A stretch of DNA of 8,225 nt, from positions 427 through 8,651 of the forward strand of contig JADGFH010000221.1 of the NCBI GenBank assembly GCA_016743925.1, written 5' to 3'. Positions 4,773 through 8,225 of this stretch are shown here, in pieces. Source of the DNA: Labilibaculum sp. (lineage in GTDB: Bacteria; Bacteroidota; Bacteroidia; Bacteroidales; Marinifilaceae). The stretch's first letter is position 1; each line of letters starts with the position of its first letter. Position numbers and translations under genes: made by a program. The notes under the pieces are model-generated. The model was not told the DNA's origin. It saw only the letters and a list, made by a program, of their open reading frames with translations, and made no database searches.

Positions 4773-7751
4773 ATGAAAAATATACTTTTTATCTTATTTT
4801 CATTATTCGCAAGCATACAAGTATACGCTCAAAATCATCCTGATGAAGCTACATCTAAACTGAATAATTTCTCTATTAGTCGTTTACTTTCAAGAGCTGA
4901 AAAAGATTTTAACTCTGATAATAAAGAGGCATTAAAATTAACTCTTTTAGCAGCGAAAAAAGCTCTTAAGGTTGAAAATATGGAGCAATTTGCTAATGCA
5001 AACGAACTTCTTGGAAAAATCTATATTTACAGAGGGAATATGGATAAAGCGCAAAAATCCTTTGAAATTTCGTTCAACTTTTGGGAGAGTATGCAGGATA
5101 CCATAAAAATGGGATTCTGTTATGGTTATTTAGGCGAACTGTATTATGCAAAATGCAACTATTCTAAGGCAGAAGAGTATTATCAAAAAGGATTTGAATT
5201 AAAAAAGCAAATAAAGGATAGCATTAATTACAGTTACAATCTTAATGCAATAGGAAATATTCATCTCGAAACTTGCCATTATAAAGACGCTTTATCCTAT
5301 TATTTCGAAGCATTAAAATTCAACATTAAAAACAAAAATATCTCTGGTATTTGTTATTCTCAAAATGGATTGGGAAACACTTACTTTGAAATGAATGATT
5401 TAAATTCAGCAAAAATATATTTCGATAAAGCATTATCTATAGGCAAAGAACATCAGTTATATAAAAATGTAGCCTACTCTCTAAATCAACTAGCCAAACT
5501 ACAAAATGCTTTAGGGAATAGAAATACAGCAATTGACCTATATAATGAATCACTGGAAATTAGTAAAACATTGCTTTCTAAAAGTGGTATAGCCCAATCT
5601 TACATGGGGATTGGAGAAGTATACCAGAGCATCATGCAAAACGATAAAGCTCTCGAATTCAATCACAAAGCATTAAAAATCTTCGAGAAAATTGATTCGA
5701 AAAAAAACATTGCAAGTTGCTATCTCAATATTGGAATGGTCCTATATGAAATGAAAGATCCTGAAATGGCAAAGGAAAACTTTCGAAAATCAATTGAGAT
5801 AAACGAACAAATTGGATACAAAAAAGGTGCCGCAGAAGGATACAGAAAAGTAGGTAACACTCTTTATCAGGAAGAAAAATACGATGAAAGTCTTTTTGAA
5901 TACAATAAGTCTCTTAACATCCAAAAATCTATTGGAAACCAAAAAGGAATAGCTTCATGCTTCACAAATATTGGCCTTATCAATATTAAAGAACACAAAT
6001 TATTAGATGCAGAACGATACCTTAATAAATCTATTGAAATTAATACGGTATTAGAAAATCTTGGAGGTGTTGCATCGGCGTACAACAATTTAGCTGAATT
6101 GTATCGAGTTCAAAAACACCCTCAAAAGGCAATTCAATATTTATTAAATAGCTATAAAATTGCCAGTGATATGAACAGAATAACACTGAAAGCAGAAAGT
6201 GCGAAAAATTTATCTGAAATTTATTCTTCCGAAAATAATTTTGAAAAATCCTTAAATTATCATCAGATTTATTTCAATTTATACAACCAAATGTATAATG
6301 CTCAGCTGGAAAATCGAATTGGATGGATTCAAATGCAAAATGAAAGAGACAAGCGAATAAGTCTGGAGAAGATATTTCAGAATGAAAAAGCTATCGAAAA
6401 AGAGAAATTAAATACTCAGTCTCTTATTAATTCTTTCTTAATTATAATCGTTATCATCATATTACTATCAACTACTCTTATTTATGGACTGTACGTGGCA
6501 GTTAAAAAAGCAAATAAAAAACTTACAAATGAGGTTGAAGTAAGAAAAAAAACAGAATCACTTCTGGCTGATCATCAAAAAAATCTAGAAGGATTAGTTA
6601 AAATTAGAACCGTAGAACTGGAAAAAGCAAAAAATAAAGCTGAAGAATCTGACCGCTTAAAATCTTCATTCCTTGCAAATATGTCACATGAAGTTAGAAC
6701 TCCAATGAATGCAATCATTGGATTCTCAAAACTTCTTACGATGACAAGTTCTCCTGAAAAACAGCGTAATTACACAAGCATCATTAATGATAATGGCTAT
6801 ATTTTACTAACTCTGGTTAATGATATTATAGATATTTCGATGATTGAGTCCAAGCAATTGAAAATCAAAAAAAACGTTTTCAAATTACATCCAATACTTC
6901 TTGAGTTAAAGAGTATGTTCGATGAACAAAAAAAGTTAGATAAAAAAGACCATATCGAAATCCGAATTGATATTGCAGAAGAAGTTAAAGATATTAGTAT
7001 ATACTCCGATCCTGTTAGGATTAAACAAATTTTAATTAATCTTCTGAGAAATGCATTAAAATTTACAGAAACAGGAGTGATCAATTTTGGTGTAGAATTG
7101 TATGATGAAAATTGTTGTTTCTTCGTGAAAGATACAGGAATTGGAATTCCACTTGAAGAGCAAAATCTGATTTATGATCGTTTTAGACAAGCAAGTAACA
7201 ATACGGTAGAACACGGAGGTACAGGACTGGGACTAACAATCTCAAAAAGTTTAACAGAAATACTTGGTGGTAAAATTTGGTTTGTCTCGCACCCAGAGAA
7301 AGGTAGTCAATTCAATATTGAACTTCCTTTTCAAAACAATACGACCCAAAACATTGTAAATAGTTCAAGTTCTGGTAAACGAATTGATCTATCTGGTAAA
7401 AATATACTTGTGGCGGAAGACACGAAATCGAATTTCCTATATATTAAAGAAGTGTTGCGTAAAACAAATGCAAATATAACATGGTCGCAAGATGGTATAG
7501 AAACAGTAGAAAAATTTAAGGCGAATAATTTTGATCTTGTCTTAATGGATGTACATCTACCTAATATTAACGGCTACGAGGTAACCAAAGTATTAAAGAG
7601 AAAAAAACCAAATATCCCTGTTATTGTCCAAACAGCTTATGACTTTCAAGATGAATTAAAGAATAAACAAGAATCAGGTTTTGATGCATTTATAACCAAG
7701 CCTTACACCCAAGAACAACTTTTAGAAATCATCTTTCAAAACTTGTCCTAG
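4773..7751 (+). CDS. TPR-containing membrane hybrid sensor histidine kinase/response regulator
   Basis: Transmembrane hybrid two-component kinase of 992 residues. Residues 1-19 (MKNILFILFSLFASIQVYA, then Q) form a clear signal peptide. Residues 73-512 hold eleven TPRs, probably periplasmic. A charged coiled coil (about 509-551) leads into one membrane helix (about 553-576, Ile/Leu-rich) and a cytoplasmic coiled coil (578-629). HisKA carries the phospho-acceptor His639 in MSHEVRTP. The HATPase domain has the N box (Asn760 in LLRNALKF), G1 DTGIGIP (787-793), F box YDRFRQ and G2 GGTGLG (815-820). The C-terminal receiver (about 877-992) has Glu882/Asp883, phospho-acceptor Asp926 in LVLMDVHLP, Thr954 and Lys976. 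All catalytic residues are present. There is no DNA-binding output or HPt domain, so a separate phosphotransfer partner is expected elsewhere. The ATG at 4773 was chosen for its signal peptide; an in-frame ATG at 4710 would add 21 residues. The ligand is unknown. Confidence 0.93.
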   Translation: MKNILFILFSLFASIQVYAQNHPDEATSKLNNFSISRLLSRAEKDFNSDNKEALKLTLLAAKKALKVENMEQFANANELLGKIYIYRGNMDKAQKSFEISFNFWESMQDTIKMGFCYGYLGELYYAKCNYSKAEEYYQKGFELKKQIKDSINYSYNLNAIGNIHLETCHYKDALSYYFEALKFNIKNKNISGICYSQNGLGNTYFEMNDLNSAKIYFDKALSIGKEHQLYKNVAYSLNQLAKLQNALGNRNTAIDLYNESLEISKTLLSKSGIAQSYMGIGEVYQSIMQNDKALEFNHKALKIFEKIDSKKNIASCYLNIGMVLYEMKDPEMAKENFRKSIEINEQIGYKKGAAEGYRKVGNTLYQEEKYDESLFEYNKSLNIQKSIGNQKGIASCFTNIGLINIKEHKLLDAERYLNKSIEINTVLENLGGVASAYNNLAELYRVQKHPQKAIQYLLNSYKIASDMNRITLKAESAKNLSEIYSSENNFEKSLNYHQIYFNLYNQMYNAQLENRIGWIQMQNERDKRISLEKIFQNEKAIEKEKLNTQSLINSFLIIIVIIILLSTTLIYGLYVAVKKANKKLTNEVEVRKKTESLLADHQKNLEGLVKIRTVELEKAKNKAEESDRLKSSFLANMSHEVRTPMNAIIGFSKLLTMTSSPEKQRNYTSIINDNGYILLTLVNDIIDISMIESKQLKIKKNVFKLHPILLELKSMFDEQKKLDKKDHIEIRIDIAEEVKDISIYSDPVRIKQILINLLRNALKFTETGVINFGVELYDENCCFFVKDTGIGIPLEEQNLIYDRFRQASNNTVEHGGTGLGLTISKSLTEILGGKIWFVSHPEKGSQFNIELPFQNNTTQNIVNSSSSGKRIDLSGKNILVAEDTKSNFLYIKEVLRKTNANITWSQDGIETVEKFKANNFDLVLMDVHLPNINGYEVTKVLKRKKPNIPVIVQTAYDFQDELKNKQESGFDAFITKPYTQEQLLEIIFQNLS
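4989..6308 (+). repeat. Eleven tandem TPR units encoded at an exact 120-base pitch
   Basis: Within the kinase, the helix-A hydrophobic-Gly/Ala/Ser pair recurs every 40 residues without slippage (Leu80-Gly81, Leu120-Gly121, and so on to Leu480-Ser481). The helix-B Ala/Ser recurs likewise (Ala93, Ala133, to Ser493). The 40-residue unit, longer than the canonical 34, includes a linker often reading KKGIA or similar, as in TPR_12/MalT-like arrays. The units have diverged in sequence. They probably form one continuous superhelix outside the membrane that senses a protein or peptide partner (inference). Confidence 0.85.
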
Positions 7752-7964
7752 ACAGCAAGAATTCAATTAACCAATTTATAAAAAACTAAGTAATTTAAGA
7801 GGTAATGATTATTGTTTTGAATAAAATGGAATGTTTCGAGACTATCAAAAATAAGAATAAAAAAAAAGAGGTATTTATCTTTAAATAGTTAAATTATTTG
7901 TTGAATTGAGATTTTCAGACTAAATTAAAGTTACTGAACAAGATTCACTTAAAAAATTACAAAA
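7752..7964 (+). other. Intergenic region between the kinase and the avidin-like gene
   Basis: This 213-base, very AT-rich gap includes a 9-base A run (7859-7867). No hairpin with a T-tract was found after the kinase stop, so termination there is not evident. A weak promoter candidate for the downstream gene is TTTG (7897-7900), 20 bases, then TAAATTAA (7921-7928), which has two mismatches to TAnnTTTG. A 27-codon frame at 7805-7888 was not accepted as a gene. Confidence 0.5.
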
Positions 7965-8225
7965 ATGAAGATTAACCTTAACGGAAAATGGAAAAACCAA
8001 TACAATTCTGTGATGGACTTAGCTGTTACTGAAAACAGGGTAAGTGGAACATTTCAAACAGCAATTGGCCAACCAAGATTTGAGGAGAAATTTGAAATAT
8101 CAGGAAAAATAAATTCGAATGTTATCGCATTTATGGTCGACTTTGGAAAATATGGATCTCTAGCATGTTGGACTGGCAGATTTGAATTGGATGAACAAGG
8201 ACCTGTGATCCACACCATGTGGCAC
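7965..8225 (+). CDS. Avidin/streptavidin-like protein, no signal peptide, cut by the right window edge
   Basis: The 87 visible codons run without a stop to the window edge and follow the avidin beta-barrel pattern. By-eye alignment to streptavidin matches Trp9-x-Asn11-x3-Ser15 to W21/N23/S27, GTFQTAIGQ (28-36) to GTYESAVGN, Ser65 to S88, WTG (69-71) to WSG at W92, and Thr84-Met-Trp86 to TQW at W108. Family members bind biotin very tightly. Differences at contact positions are Phe30 for Y43, Thr32 for S45 (Thr in avidin), Gln36 for N49, Phe60 for W79 and Ala67 for T90. The last strand, with the D128 equivalent, is outside the window. An in-frame TAA at 7950-7952 precedes the ATG, and residue 1 leads directly into the first strand (MKINLNGKW). 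There is therefore no export signal, unlike most characterised avidins, which are secreted. The A-rich leader is normal for the phylum. Family assignment is fairly secure; biotin binding is an inference. Confidence 0.8.
   Translation, partial: MKINLNGKWKNQYNSVMDLAVTENRVSGTFQTAIGQPRFEEKFEISGKINSNVIAFMVDFGKYGSLACWTGRFELDEQGPVIHTMWH

Noticed and set aside
6797..7084. 95-residue open frame on the minus strand inside the kinase
   Set aside because: It lies opposite the conserved HisKA/HATPase coding sequence; its Ser/Ile-rich composition is an antisense artefact.
7805..7888. 27-codon frame (starts MIIVLNKMECF) between the kinase and the avidin-like gene, with AGAGG just upstream
   Set aside because: The AGAGG lies only two bases from the ATG, Shine-Dalgarno use is weak in this phylum, and the Lys-rich tail is what an A-run gives by chance. 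No family was recognised.
7866..7900. AT-only hairpins (such as TATTTA/TAAATA) as a terminator for the kinase
   Set aside because: The stems are only 5-6 A-T pairs and no T-tract follows, so they do not meet intrinsic-terminator criteria.

Overview
The window looks like chromosomal DNA from a member of the Bacteroidota, probably a Bacteroidales- or Marinifilaceae-like marine or sediment lineage (the lineage is an inference). The evidence is AT-rich DNA, A-rich leaders without Shine-Dalgarno sequences, several copies of the Bacteroidota -7 promoter motif TAnnTTTG, the style of the housekeeping proteins, and a very large TPR-containing hybrid sensor kinase of a type common in that phylum.

Left half (1-4398), all on the minus strand: the first codons of an unidentified gene running off the left edge (1-33), folD (139-1020), ffh (1088-2419) and argS (2605-4398). 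These are core genes for one-carbon metabolism, co-translational protein targeting and arginyl-tRNA charging. Each of the three complete genes is followed by a hairpin plus U-tract that fits an intrinsic terminator: 85-112 after folD, 1042-1073 between ffh and folD, and 2549-2583 after argS. They therefore look mostly like separate transcription units. folD is the exception, because no clear promoter of its own is visible.

A divergent intergenic region (4399-4772) separates argS from the plus-strand right half. It holds one perfect -7 motif facing each way and a 9-bp inverted repeat within the presumed argS leader.

Right half: a 992-residue membrane hybrid histidine kinase (4773-7751). It has a signal peptide, eleven TPRs at an exact 40-residue pitch on the outer face, one membrane helix, a coiled coil, HisKA, HATPase and a C-terminal receiver. 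It is an orphan: no separate response regulator or HPt protein is visible. After a 213-base gap, a gene starting at 7965 runs off the right edge. Its 87 visible residues match the avidin/streptavidin fold by eye. An in-frame stop 12 bases before its ATG leaves no room for a signal peptide, so it appears to be a cytoplasmic biotin-binding-type protein. This is the most unusual item in the window. No mobile elements, CRISPR arrays, tRNAs or rRNAs were seen.
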